Shown piece by piece: positions 24,490-33,059 of a stretch of DNA of 64,000 nt (position 1 is the stretch's first letter; each line of letters starts with the position of its first letter). Below the pieces are notes generated by a model that searched no databases, was not told the origin of the DNA, and saw only the letters and a program-made list of their open reading frames with translations. Source of the DNA: Mangrovactinospora gilvigrisea. Lineage in GTDB: Bacteria > Actinomycetota > Actinomycetes > Streptomycetales > Streptomycetaceae. The stretch spans positions 1-64,000 of the forward strand of contig NZ_MLCF01000067.1 of NCBI RefSeq assembly GCF_001879105.1. The letters run 5' to 3'. A program made the translations under genes and the position numbers.

Positions 24490-25770
24490 ATGCCTCACCT
24501 GCCCACTCTGCTCACCTACGGCCTCGGCGCCGACTCCACCGCGGTGCTGCTGGACTTCCTGGCCCGCCCGACCTTCCACGGGCTGCGCCCCGACCTGTCC
24601 GACCTGATCGTGGCCACCGCCATGACGGGCGATGAGTGGGACGACACCATCGCCGACGTCGAGCGCCACATCCTGCCGCGCCTGCGCCGCGCCGGCGTCC
24701 GCTACGTCCAACTCGCCCGCGGCGGACCCCGCGACGCCGACGGCATCCTGGTCCTGGACGACTCCCGCGCCCCCACCCGCCTGTACCCGGCCGGCCCCTG
24801 GCGCCTGTCGGACGAGCTCACCGCAGCCGGCACCGTTCCCATGGTCGCCAACGGTCATAGGACATGCTCGCTGAAGTTCAAGGGATGGCCGCTGGACAAG
24901 TGGGCCGGCCAGGAGTTCGGCGCCCGCCCCTACCGCCGCGCCATCGGCTACAACGCCGACGAGCGCGGCCGCGCAGAAAAGGACCGCCGGCTGACCGCGC
25001 AGGCCCGCACCGCCTGCACGCCCATCTACCCGCTGATTGAGATGGGGTGGGGCCGTGCGCGGGTCGAACAGATCCTGCACGAGCGGCTCGGCGTGATCCT
25101 CAACAAGAGCTACTGCGCGCAGTGTCCCTTTAGTGGCGTGGCCGCCTCCCGCGAGCGCCACGAGGCCCGGCTGCGCCGCTTTCCCGAGCACGCCGTTCAG
25201 GTGCTGGCCATGGAGTACACCGCCATGGCGCTGAACGAGAACTCCAGCCTGTACGCCACCGCCTCGCTGTACGGGCGGCTCGCCGAGGATCCCGCCAACG
25301 CCGTCATCCTCGACAAGTTCGACGCCCATCTGGACGCCGTTGACTGGGCGGTCTACGACGTCCGCCGGATCTACAACGCCAAGCGCACGCCCGGGTGCCG
25401 CGCCGAGCACGGCCCCACCTGCCGCACTCCGGCCCCCGGGTGCCGCGACGAGCACGCCAAGGGGCCCGCCTGGCGGGCCGTCACCACCCTCTACACCGGG
25501 CCGCGGGACACGGCCGAGCTGCTGGTCCGCAAGGTCGCCCACAAGCACCAGGCCCCGTTGCGCCGTGGGGAGACCAGCAGCATCGCGCGCGCCCACTACC
25601 TGGAGCACATCGCCGACACCTACCCTGCCGCCCACGGTTGCATCGTGGCCGCGCCCGCCGGCGCCAAGGACAAGCAACGGCCAGGATTCGCCCGGCGCTG
25701 GCGGCAGATCACCGGAGGCGTCGGACTGCCGTATCGACCGCGGGAAGCCGCCCACAACGCATCTTCGTAA
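24490..25770 (+). CDS. PP-loop ATPase, PAPS-reductase-like mobile-element protein
   Basis: A 426-aa protein with an N-terminal PP-loop (LLTYGLGADSTAVLL, residues 7-21, a variant of SGGxDS). It also has NGHRTCSLKFKGWPLDKW, YNADERGRAEKD and a CAQCPFSG cysteine pair (about residues 212-215). The arrangement is that of the PAPS-reductase/ATP-sulfurylase-like family common on actinobacterial phages and plasmids, where it adenylates a substrate for sulfur transfer or nucleic-acid modification. The actual substrate is unknown. A C-terminal cysteine/histidine segment (GCRAEHGPTCRTPAPGCRDEH) looks metal-binding. It is the last gene of the P1 operon, and a terminator hairpin follows. Confidence 0.7.
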   Translation: MPHLPTLLTYGLGADSTAVLLDFLARPTFHGLRPDLSDLIVATAMTGDEWDDTIADVERHILPRLRRAGVRYVQLARGGPRDADGILVLDDSRAPTRLYPAGPWRLSDELTAAGTVPMVANGHRTCSLKFKGWPLDKWAGQEFGARPYRRAIGYNADERGRAEKDRRLTAQARTACTPIYPLIEMGWGRARVEQILHERLGVILNKSYCAQCPFSGVAASRERHEARLRRFPEHAVQVLAMEYTAMALNENSSLYATASLYGRLAEDPANAVILDKFDAHLDAVDWAVYDVRRIYNAKRTPGCRAEHGPTCRTPAPGCRDEHAKGPAWRAVTTLYTGPRDTAELLVRKVAHKHQAPLRRGETSSIARAHYLEHIADTYPAAHGCIVAAPAGAKDKQRPGFARRWRQITGGVGLPYRPREAAHNASS

Positions 25771-25787
25771 GCGGAAGGTCGAGCGGC

Positions 25788-25836
25788 GCGCGGCGATCCG
25801 AGCGGAGAATGCCTTCCATCGCGCGGATCGCCGCGC
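25788..25836. terminator. 13-bp inverted repeat between convergent genes
   Basis: GCGCGGCGATCCG (25788-25800) pairs with CGGATCGCCGCGC (25824-25836) across a 23-base loop, between the PP-loop gene stop and the convergent endonuclease gene stop. Probably a bidirectional terminator. Confidence 0.65.
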
Positions 25837-25854
25837 CCGGAGCCCTGCGGGGCG

Positions 25855-26925
25855 CTACGGCTGACGCCTCAGCCGTCCCGTCAGGTGGCCGGCGAGCGGA
25901 CGGAACCGGCCTCGCCTGAGTATCGCGGTCAGGTCGGGCACCGCCTCCGACGGGGCGATAGCTCTGCTCCAGTCGAAGGGCCGGCGCCGCAGCGCGAAGA
26001 ACGGGTCGAACCCGGCGGCAGCGACCTTGCGGTCCTCGACGCGCAGCAGACCCCGGTGGTGGCTGTAGCGCAGGCACAGCGGGGCTGCCGGCGGGTGGTT
26101 GAGGTACTCGGCCCACCGGCAGCCGGTCGGGTGCGGGCAGGTGTCGATCCCGCTGTTGCACCGGTGGCACAGCAGGCCGCGGACTGCCCCGGCGAAGTGA
26201 TCGTGGTCAACCTCGGTGCCCAACCGGGACCCGCACGCTCCGCACATCGGCCCGAACTCGCTTGTCAGTCGGGCGCGCAGCCGCCCGGCCTTGGTCGTGC
26301 TGGGCGGCGGCGGCCACTGGCCGCAGCGGACCTGGTGCGGGCAGCGCTCCCGCAGGGGAACCTCGATCGGATCCCGGACCCGGTCGGTCAGCGTCACCGT
26401 CCAACCGTGCGCGCGGACCCCGTCGTGTCCCGGCGCGGCGGCGGAGCCGCGCGGTGGCTGCAGGCGATAGCGGATGCCGTCGCCCCACCAGTGGCACCAC
26501 TGGCGGTGCTCAAGAGGCCCAGCCGCGGGCCCGCCAGGGTCGCACAGCATCCGCGGCCCGGTCCGCAGATGGTAGCGGCCGTCGTCGCCCAGCACGGCCA
26601 CCCGCGGCGTCACCGCCTCGGGTGTCAACTCCGCGTCGACGGGGCAGCGATACCGGCTCTGCTCACACACCAGCTCCTCGACCTCGGTGTAGTCGCAGCA
26701 CCGAAGATGACGCCACAACAGGTTCTCCCTGCGCGGCTCCGGCAGGTCCTCCAACGCCTCCGCGGCCGACGGAGGAGGGCCGTGGCCGAGGCAGCCCTCG
26801 CCGCGGCCGGCCGACCGGTGATGCGGATCGTGCGACACCAGCGGCACCGGCGGCCGACGCCGGAACCAACCCTGCCGCGGGCGAGCGGAACGGGTCGTCA
26901 TCCCGGTCACGCTAGGCCCGCCCAC
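25855..26925 (-). CDS. endonuclease VII-type HNH protein
   Basis: A 356-aa protein. GTG 26925 is chosen because GGAGG precedes it by five bases. Near residues 230-270, the segment MCGACGSRLGTEVDHDHFAGAVRGLLCHRCNSGIDTCPH is the zinc-binding, His-metal-finger core of phage recombination endonuclease VII (CxxC, vDHDH-tG-vRGLLC-xC-N). The N-terminal 200 residues contain several cysteines (LRCCDYTEVEELVCEQSRYRC) of unknown role. It likely cuts branched or phage DNA, or acts as a homing or defence nuclease. It stands alone, convergent with the P1 operon. Confidence 0.75.
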   Translation of the reverse strand: MGGPSVTGMTTRSARPRQGWFRRRPPVPLVSHDPHHRSAGRGEGCLGHGPPPSAAEALEDLPEPRRENLLWRHLRCCDYTEVEELVCEQSRYRCPVDAELTPEAVTPRVAVLGDDGRYHLRTGPRMLCDPGGPAAGPLEHRQWCHWWGDGIRYRLQPPRGSAAAPGHDGVRAHGWTVTLTDRVRDPIEVPLRERCPHQVRCGQWPPPPSTTKAGRLRARLTSEFGPMCGACGSRLGTEVDHDHFAGAVRGLLCHRCNSGIDTCPHPTGCRWAEYLNHPPAAPLCLRYSHHRGLLRVEDRKVAAAGFDPFFALRRRPFDWSRAIAPSEAVPDLTAILRRGRFRPLAGHLTGRLRRQP

Positions 26926-27042
26926 CGACACCTCCGAGGTGGCGGCGTGCGGATCCGCAGCCGCCTCCTACAAGCGCCCCCTGGGCGGGTCGCCGTCTCT
27001 CGCCCGGGATCAGTGTCAGTGGTGCGCGGCATAGTAGAGGGC

Positions 27043-27228
27043 ATGCAGTGGTTCCCCGAACGCCAACACACCCGGCGCCGCGTCCCCTTGAGGCTCGACG
27101 TTCTGCCGCTGGCGGTCCTGCACGTGCTGCTGTGGATGTGCCTTGGCATTCGGCTCGCGTCATGCTCGGTATACCCACGCGCACTGCCGCGGCTCGAATC
27201 GCCGCTCGCCGCTGCCGCCTGCAGTTGA
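27043..27228 (+). CDS. doubtful 61-aa ORF with one hydrophobic segment
   Basis: The ATG at 27043 follows AGAGGG closely. The peptide MQWFPERQHTRRRVPLRLDVLPLAVLHVLLWMCLGIRLASC carries one hydrophobic stretch that could span a membrane. Codon bias is weak, so this may not be a gene. Confidence 0.25.
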   Translation: MQWFPERQHTRRRVPLRLDVLPLAVLHVLLWMCLGIRLASCSVYPRALPRLESPLAAAACS

Positions 27229-27307
27229 GATCCCTCTCCCGTTGCCCTGGGCGCGGGGAGGAACCACGCGTGCCCCCGTCCGGGAGGGCTTTCGGCGCCT
27301 CTCACGC

Positions 27308-27328
27308 CCCTCGACGGTCCTTCGAGGG
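27308..27328 (+). promoter_or_regulatory. hairpin covering a ribosome binding site
   Basis: CCCTCGA (27308-27314) pairs with TCGAGGG (27322-27328). The 3' arm contains the GAGGG that should serve as ribosome binding site for ATG 27337, so the stem could limit translation. Confidence 0.35.
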
Positions 27329-27336
27329 AAGTCTCT

Positions 27337-27540
27337 ATGCGCAACAAGATCAAGGCTGTCTTCCGGCGCGTCATCGACGCGCGACGCGATGAGCACGAGG
27401 CGGCAGTGCCCGACCCGGCCTCGGTGGCCGCACAGGAAACTCACAAGCCTGGGCTGCGCAGTTCCATCGCCCGAGGGCTTGCGGAGGGAGCCGCGCGCGA
27501 AGCGGTGCGCGAGATCATCGAATTGTTCTGGGGCAACTGA
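27337..27540 (+). CDS. small basic/helical protein, 67 aa
   Basis: ATG 27337 lies eight bases after GAGGGAAG. The product MRNKIKAVFRRVIDARRDEHEAAVPDPASV ends in GLAEGAAREAVREIIELFWGN. It has a basic amphipathic N-terminal helix and an acidic C-terminal helix, with good codon bias in the second half. A strong hairpin follows. No family recognised. Confidence 0.5.
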   Translation: MRNKIKAVFRRVIDARRDEHEAAVPDPASVAAQETHKPGLRSSIARGLAEGAAREAVREIIELFWGN

Positions 27541-27554
27541 CCACCCGGTGCCTG

Positions 27555-27580
27555 GGGCGATCCGCCGCCGCGGATCGCCC
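27555..27580. terminator. 11-bp stem hairpin between convergent genes
   Basis: GGGCGATCCGC (27555-27565) pairs with GCGGATCGCCC (27570-27580), four-base loop, 14 bases after the 27337 gene and facing the end of the Tad locus. Its core is the same GGCGATCCG / CGGATCGCC as the terminator at 25788. Confidence 0.7.
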
Positions 27581-27764
27581 GGGGCCGCGTCACGGGACCG
27601 CGGCCAGAGGGGTGTTCGGCGCCAGCGGGCGCCGTGGCCGGACCCGTGCCTCGTTGAAGGAACGGCAGCTCCGGCCCGGCTCGGCATCTGCTCACGCGGC
27701 GCGCAGCCGCCCCAAGGAATCGCCGGCGTTGGCCTGCGAGCGTCGCGGCGGTGCTGCCGGCCCA

Positions 27765-30700
27765 TCATGCCGAGGCGCGGCGACGGCCGTGCAGCAGCTC
27801 CTCCAGGAGTTCGACGGTTTCCTCCTGAGGGTCGACGCCCAGCTGTTCGTTGATGGCATTCAGCCTGAGCATCGCACGGTGGAGTCCTTCGCTGTCGCCG
27901 CTGGCTGCGTGGATGCGGAACAGGTCTTGGAAGAGCAGTTCTGCGTCCGGCAGGGCGCCGAGGCCCTTGGTAGCTGCCGCCGCGGCGGTGCGGTAGTCGC
28001 CGGCCTCCAGGCGGCGCACCGCCAGCTCGTGGGCGACATCCAGGACCGAGGAGACCATCTCCTGGATGACCGGTTCGGCCCAGGCGTAGCGGGCGGGGTC
28101 GATGCCTGCGAACGGCCGCCCTCGCACCAGCGCCAGGGCGCGGGCCAGTGCCAGGTCCTCGGCCTCGCCGCTGCGGTGCATGCCCTGCTGGTACAGCTCC
28201 TGAAAGAGCATCCAGTCGCAGGAGACCAGCGGCCCCAGGGCGTAGGCGCCGCCGGTGATGGGCGGCAGGTAAGGCTGGGCCGGCTGGTCGTCGGTGGCCT
28301 CGGTGGTGCCCAGCCAGCGGCGCAGCTTGGAGATCGTGGTGTTGCGGGTGCCGGCGGTGACGCGGCGGCCGGGGGAGACGGCCTCGTCCATGGCCTGGAA
28401 GGTCAGCCCGGGGTTGAGGACCATCCACGCGGCGGTCTCGGTCAGGGCCCGGGTGCGGCCGGGCTCCACGGTGCCGCGGGCACCGGCCACCTCCACCGGG
28501 CCGAGCAGCAGCACGGTGGGATGCGGGCTGTCGGGGACCGGCTGCTGGAGGGCAGTGAGGATGTGCCGCGCAGCGTCCTGATCCGCCTGCGGGACCGGGC
28601 TGTTGTGCGCGAGCGAGAGATGCGCAGCGCGGCCAATCGGCCCCTCGGGCTCGGCCTCGTCGGGTTGCTGCGAGACGGCTCCCGGCGACGCGGCGGCCTC
28701 CGCGTCTGCAGCATCGGGCAGGGTGGGCGCCGCGGGTGGGGAGACGGCGAAGCTGTCGTCGTCCTCGCCCTGCGAAGCGCTCGGAGCGTTCCGGGTATCC
28801 AGATCGCCAACGGGAATCGGGTCGATCCCGCCATTCCCTGCCTCCGCGCTCCCGTGGGGGAACGGCTGAGGGGCGGCGGGCCGGGCCGACTCGGGCTGCG
28901 CCCAGCTGGGCGCGGGCACGTCATCGGTGCGGGCCGCGGTCTCCAGCAGTGCCAGGAGCTTGGCGTAGGCGTCGGGCTCCAACCGCTGCAGGACCACCGG
29001 GATGTCCAGGCCCGGCAGGTCGAAGGCGGCGTCGGGCTCGGCCGGCAGGATCCAGGTCCCGGCCACCTGCAGCGCCGGATCGGCGGAGGCGACCACGGCG
29101 ACCGCGCTGCGCGGCTGCTCGCTGACCATGGCGGCCAGCTGGGCAGCGTCGGTAGAACCGAGCGCGGCGCCGGACAGCAGCACAGTCGGGGTGAAGGCGT
29201 CGGCGCCGACAGCCTCCAGGCGGGCCTCGCGCAGGCTTGCGTGCGGGCTCGCGGCGAGGGCGTCGCGCTGGAAGGAGGCGTGCACGGCCAGTTCGGCGAT
29301 CGCCGGGGCGGACGTCGCATAGTGCGTCAGGTGCGCGAACGGCTCCTGGAGTTCGCTGCCCGTACCGGTGACCACCACTCCGATCCCGTCGGTCAGCTGG
29401 CTGGCGGCCAGCTCGACCGCCAGCGCCAGCAGCACCTCGTGGACCTGGTCCTGGTCGCCGTCCAGCTGCAGGATGCCCAGGGCCTCGAGGTCGACCAGGA
29501 CCGGGTCCCCGGTGTCCTCGGTGTGGCCGATGCTCACCAGAGCCGGATAGGGCGCGGGCAACTCCCGCGCCTCGGCCGCGGCGAGGATCTCGGTGCTGCG
29601 CGGGGGGCACAGCCAGTGCCCCAGGTCGCCGTCGACGGCGCGGAACGGCGGCAGCGGCGGCGCCGGTTCAGCCAGCCGCAGCTCGACGCCGTGGGCGGAC
29701 AGCACGGCGGCGGCGATCTCGGGCAGCGGCCGTCCGGCCTGCTTGAGGTGGGCCGCCAGGGTGCGCAGCGCCCGGTCGACGAGCTCCACCTCCATCAGGG
29801 GCTGTTCCGCGACCCGCATCTGCTGCTCGAAGTCGCCGAGCGGTCCGTCGGGCATGGGAATGCGTTGCTTGTGGCGGCGGCGCCGCTGCTGGACCAGGCG
29901 ACGGGAGCCGAGCAGCAGCAGCACGGAGGCGGCCAGCACGCCGCCGGCGGCCGCGGCTTCCACCACGCGTGTATCGGAGTGAGCTTTGACCTGCGCCCGC
30001 CCGGCAGCGGAGGGCGCCGGCGTGGCGGGGGACGCAGACTCGGCCGGTTGGCGCGGGTCGGCAGGCGGCCGGGAGGCGCTGCCTGGCGTGGCCGCGGGCG
30101 AGTGGGGAGCCAGACCGGCGCCCGCGTGGCCCGTGGTGTGCGGTGCCGGTGTGGTCGGGGCGGCGTGGTGCTGCGACGGTGCGGGGGTCGCTGCGGGGAT
30201 GCGTGGGTCGGCCGGCCGCGACGTCGTGGGCGCGGGGGAGTGGGTGGTGAGTCCGCCGGCGCCCTGCTGCGCGGGCGAGGAGGCGTGCGGCCGGGAGGCG
30301 GCAGGACCGGGTGTGTGCGAGGGCGCCGGCGCCGTCTGGTGCGGTACGGGTGCGGTGGGCCGCGTCTGCCGGTGGGGGGCCTGGGCCGCCGGCGGCTTGG
30401 CGTGCGGCAGCTTCAGGATCCAGCCGGGCAGGATCAGGTTCGGGTTCTTCAGGTGGTTCAGGTGCGCGATCTGCGGATAGCGGGCCGGGTCGCCCAGGCG
30501 GGCCTTGGCGATGCTCCACAAGGAGTCGCCCTGGCGGACCGTCACCTGGGCGGCGGCCGGCGGCACCGGGACGGTGGCCGCAGTGACGTCGACGTGGTCC
30601 GCGCCCAGCATGCCCCCGGCGCCTGGTGTCGCGGCGGGGGCCGCCGACGGCGCGTGAGGGGGCGTCGGGAGTGCGGCGGGGGTGGTGGCCGTCGCGGAGG

Positions 30701-31373
30701 TTGCGGTGGTGGGCAGGGCCAGGACCCAGCCGGGCTGCAGAGCCTGACCCGCGTCGAAGACCTGACCGTCGGCCATGACCGCGCCTTCGTTGGCCTGCGC
30801 GATCTCCTTCCAGCGCTGGCCCGCGCCCAGGTGCTGCTCGGCGATGTCCCACAGCGTCTCGGTGCCCGCCACCGTGTGAGCCGGCCCCACCGTCGCGGCG
30901 GCGGGCACGGCGGGGGTCTGATGGGTGCGCGCGGCCCCCGTGCCGGCCTGCGGAAGCGCCGAAGCGGTCGCGGCCTGGGCCGGGTTGGCTGCCTGGGCCA
31001 CCGGCGATCCGAAAAGGATCAGGGCGCCCAGCAGGGTGGAGGCCAGACGTCGCGAGCCGCCGAGCATCGGCAGCCGGCGGATCCGCACCCCGGCCAGAAG
31101 CGCAGCCAACTCCAAGACGGTGGACAGCGCAAAGACGGCCCAGGCGATCCACCCGACCAGGCTCAGGACGGTCAGCAGCACGCTGCCGTCGTCGATGGAG
31201 GTGAAGGAGGCGAGCAGCTGGGTGAAGGCCGGCCCGCTGGTGGGCAGGTGACCGAACCGCAGCAGGGCGTACGGCAGGCCGCCCAGGAGCGCGGCAAGCG
31301 CCACCAGCGCCCCAACGGCGGCCGGCAGCGCCCGAAGCCTGCGACGGCTACTGGGAAAACCCGGGTGGGTCAC
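27765..31373 (-). CDS. BTAD/SARP-type regulator with LysM domains and membrane segments
   Basis: A 1202-aa protein starting at GTG in a GTGA overlap with the TadG-like gene. Order: membrane segments near residues 16-40, 65-98 and 108-128; LysM 1 at about 166-221 (HTVAGTETLWDIAEQHLG to QPGWVLALP); LysM 2 at about 277-323 (VTVRQGDSLWSIAKARLGD to PGWILKLP). A Pro/Ala/His-rich linker follows, then a further membrane segment (VLAASVLLLLGS), and a cytoplasmic half ending in a BTAD domain (LAHELAVRRLEAGDYRTAAAAATKGLGALPDAELLFQDLFRIHAASGD). Such proteins accompany Tad loci in Streptomyces. They probably bind peptidoglycan outside and act as regulator or scaffold inside. It is the last gene of the operon. 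Confidence 0.85.
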   Translation of the reverse strand: MTHPGFPSSRRRLRALPAAVGALVALAALLGGLPYALLRFGHLPTSGPAFTQLLASFTSIDDGSVLLTVLSLVGWIAWAVFALSTVLELAALLAGVRIRRLPMLGGSRRLASTLLGALILFGSPVAQAANPAQAATASALPQAGTGAARTHQTPAVPAAATVGPAHTVAGTETLWDIAEQHLGAGQRWKEIAQANEGAVMADGQVFDAGQALQPGWVLALPTTATSATATTPAALPTPPHAPSAAPAATPGAGGMLGADHVDVTAATVPVPPAAAQVTVRQGDSLWSIAKARLGDPARYPQIAHLNHLKNPNLILPGWILKLPHAKPPAAQAPHRQTRPTAPVPHQTAPAPSHTPGPAASRPHASSPAQQGAGGLTTHSPAPTTSRPADPRIPAATPAPSQHHAAPTTPAPHTTGHAGAGLAPHSPAATPGSASRPPADPRQPAESASPATPAPSAAGRAQVKAHSDTRVVEAAAAGGVLAASVLLLLGSRRLVQQRRRRHKQRIPMPDGPLGDFEQQMRVAEQPLMEVELVDRALRTLAAHLKQAGRPLPEIAAAVLSAHGVELRLAEPAPPLPPFRAVDGDLGHWLCPPRSTEILAAAEARELPAPYPALVSIGHTEDTGDPVLVDLEALGILQLDGDQDQVHEVLLALAVELAASQLTDGIGVVVTGTGSELQEPFAHLTHYATSAPAIAELAVHASFQRDALAASPHASLREARLEAVGADAFTPTVLLSGAALGSTDAAQLAAMVSEQPRSAVAVVASADPALQVAGTWILPAEPDAAFDLPGLDIPVVLQRLEPDAYAKLLALLETAARTDDVPAPSWAQPESARPAAPQPFPHGSAEAGNGGIDPIPVGDLDTRNAPSASQGEDDDSFAVSPPAAPTLPDAADAEAAASPGAVSQQPDEAEPEGPIGRAAHLSLAHNSPVPQADQDAARHILTALQQPVPDSPHPTVLLLGPVEVAGARGTVEPGRTRALTETAAWMVLNPGLTFQAMDEAVSPGRRVTAGTRNTTISKLRRWLGTTEATDDQPAQPYLPPITGGAYALGPLVSCDWMLFQELYQQGMHRSGEAEDLALARALALVRGRPFAGIDPARYAWAEPVIQEMVSSVLDVAHELAVRRLEAGDYRTAAAAATKGLGALPDAELLFQDLFRIHAASGDSEGLHRAMLRLNAINEQLGVDPQEETVELLEELLHGRRRASA

Positions 31374-31840
31374 TGGCGTACTCCTCCGATGCCGTACACG
31401 AGCTCCGCCCGGCCCTGCCCAGACACCTGCCAGTTGATGCCGAGCATGCCGATCAGCTTGGGATGATAGGTGTCGTGCACGGCCACCGACAGGGTGCGGC
31501 CGCCGTCGGCGATCCCCACGGTGCCCTGGACCCCAGCGGAGGTCAGGTAGCGGCGCGCGGCGGCGGCAGCCTGGTCGCGATCGACCTGGACGGAACCGTC
31601 GGCGATCGCATCCGGCACATCCAACGCCTGCGCCCCGGCCCGGGCGGCCTCCTGGGCCAGCGACTTGGCGCGGTCGACGGCCTCGGCCTTGCCGGCGCCA
31701 TCGACCGCCAGACCGATGATCGCGAACAGGCCGATGGCCGTCACCGCGAGCAGCAACGAGATCGCTCCTCGCTCACCGGCCAGCCGGGCCGCTGCTCGGC
31801 AGCGGGACAGCCGCTGGGTGAGCAGGTGACAGATCCTCAT
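31370..31840 (-). CDS. TadG-like pilus assembly protein
   Basis: A 156-aa protein. ERGAISLLLAVTAIGLFAIIGLAVDGAGKAEAVDRAKSLAQEAARAGAQALD matches the N-terminal membrane helix and following motif of TadG/Flp pilus-assembly proteins. The short periplasmic-type remainder (VGIADGGRTLSVAVHDTYHPKLIGML) fits a minor pseudopilin-like protein. Its ATG overlaps the end of the preceding TadE-like gene at a single base (31840), and it ends in a GTGA overlap with the BTAD regulator, so expression is coupled. Confidence 0.75.
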   Translation of the reverse strand: MRICHLLTQRLSRCRAAARLAGERGAISLLLAVTAIGLFAIIGLAVDGAGKAEAVDRAKSLAQEAARAGAQALDVPDAIADGSVQVDRDQAAAAARRYLTSAGVQGTVGIADGGRTLSVAVHDTYHPKLIGMLGINWQVSGQGRAELVYGIGGVRQ

Positions 31841-32301
31841 CAGCGCTCCCGGTAGGCATCGACGGGCGAGGAGAAGGTGGAGGCAAGCGTCACCGATCCC
31901 GGCAGCGGCACCCCGAACATCACATCGGAGAGGTTCTCGGTGCACCGCACGCCGGCCGTGACCATGCCCGAGGTGCCCAGCGGCGTGCTGAACCCGTTGA
32001 CGTTGATGTTGACCCCGCTGTCGGCGCACTTCAGGTGCTGCTGGCCAAGGACCTGCACGGCCATCGCATGGCCCCGCGCCGAGGCGTCGCCGGCGGTCCG
32101 CGCGAGCGAGGCCTCGCGTGCTGCCGAGCGGGCCGCCAGGTCGACCGCGCTGCGGGCCAGAGCGACCCGGCCGGCCATGATGGCCAGCCCCAGAATCCCG
32201 AAGATCACCGGGGCGAGGATCGCCGCCTCCAGCGACAGGCTCCCGCGCGATCCCGCGCCGCGTCCGTGCCTGATCAGCCGCATGGCCATTCCCCCCGTCA
32301 T
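31840..32301 (-). CDS. TadE-like minor pilin, second copy
   Basis: A 153-aa protein. ATG 32301 overlaps the previous stop (ATGA); an internal ATG at 32283 has a better-placed GGGGGA. GSRGSLSLEAAILAPVIFGILGLAIMAGRVALARSAVDLAARSAAREASLAR is a classic TadE N-terminal motif (G-SLE-A-l-P-f). A pair of cysteines (KCADSG and VRCTEN) may form a disulfide in the extracellular part. It works in the Flp pilus assembly with the neighbouring TadE and TadG proteins. Confidence 0.75.
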   Translation of the reverse strand: MTGGMAMRLIRHGRGAGSRGSLSLEAAILAPVIFGILGLAIMAGRVALARSAVDLAARSAAREASLARTAGDASARGHAMAVQVLGQQHLKCADSGVNINVNGFSTPLGTSGMVTAGVRCTENLSDVMFGVPLPGSVTLASTFSSPVDAYRER

Positions 32302-32744
32302 CCGTTCTGCTTGCCGGTGAAGACCTCGCGCGGCCCGGACGCCGACTGGCTGATGTGCACCACCAGGCCCGGCACGATCGTCGGCATCGCGCCGGTGACC
32401 GTCACCCTGATCTGCCGACCGCCGCTGATCCCGATGTGATAAGTCGTCAGCCCACCCACCTGGGACAGGTACTGGCGGGCGGCGATCTCCCCCGCTCCCA
32501 GCGAGGCGCCGTCCAGGCGGGCCGCGTCCACGCCCTGCTGGGCCGCGTGCATGGCCACATCCCGGGAGTAGAACCACAGCGCTGCGTGGATGGTCATGAA
32601 CAGCACCAGCAGCACCACCGGAACGACGACGGCCGCCTCGATGGACGCCGAACCCTGCTCCCTGCGCCCCACTGCGGGCACCAGACGCGCCGCAAGGCGG
32701 CGCACCGCAGCGGATGGCCGCGACGTGTCCAGGTGCTGGGCCAC
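32298..32744 (-). CDS. TadE-like minor pilin, first copy
   Basis: A 148-aa protein starting at GTG 32744, eight bases after AAGGGA. GSASIEAAVVVPVVLLVLFMTIHAALWFYSRDVAMHAAQQGVDAARLDG is the TadE signature with the conserved Glu of the processing and assembly motif. It ends in an ATGA overlap with the second TadE-like gene. Membrane-anchored component of the Flp pilus assembly. Confidence 0.8.
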   Translation of the reverse strand: MAQHLDTSRPSAAVRRLAARLVPAVGRREQGSASIEAAVVVPVVLLVLFMTIHAALWFYSRDVAMHAAQQGVDAARLDGASLGAGEIAARQYLSQVGGLTTYHIGISGGRQIRVTVTGAMPTIVPGLVVHISQSASGPREVFTGKQNG

Positions 32745-32820
32745 GGATGTAGTCCCTTCTGCGGGTCGGCCCGCACGGGGCGGGGAGACAAGGAGGCCGG
32801 GCTGTGTCGAGACGTGCGGC

Positions 32821-33012
32821 CTAGGGAATGGCGTCGGCCTTCGCGCGGGCCTTGGCGACCAAAATCCCGGCGACGATCCCCGCGATGACCACCAGCGTGG
32901 CGACGACGATGGCCAGTTCGGTCGAGATCGCCCCCTTCTCCCGCGCCGTGTCCCGTGCGAGTTGCGCGCGGCCCTTCAGCGCGGTCCAGGCGATCAGCAG
33001 TAGTGCGTTCAT
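32821..33012 (-). CDS. small Flp pilin-like membrane peptide
   Basis: A 63-aa peptide; ATG 33012 lies six bases after GGAGG. EKGAISTELAIVVATLVVIAGIVAGILVAKARAKADAIP has a G-x-x-S-TE-A motif before a hydrophobic helix, as in Flp/Fap pilins and small actinobacterial pilin-like proteins. It sits between TadC and TadE genes, where the major pilin is expected. No prepilin peptidase gene is visible in this window. Confidence 0.7.
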   Translation of the reverse strand: MNALLLIAWTALKGRAQLARDTAREKGAISTELAIVVATLVVIAGIVAGILVAKARAKADAIP

Positions 33013-33059
33013 GAACCCCTCCAAGGATTCTGCGTGCGTCGGCGGAGAGACCGCCGAGT

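Larger units (their letters stand above)
26926..27336. other. 411-bp divergent region with one doubtful ORF
   Basis: Lies upstream of the leftward HNH gene and the rightward small gene at 27337. It contains a doubtful 61-aa ORF (listed separately) and a hairpin directly before 27337. No AT-rich promoter of the P family is present. Confidence 0.4.

Noticed and set aside
27612-31466. A 1284-codon open frame on the plus strand across the BTAD-LysM gene
   Set aside because: Gly/Arg/Val-rich antisense frame typical of high-GC DNA; the minus frame carries recognisable LysM and BTAD domains.
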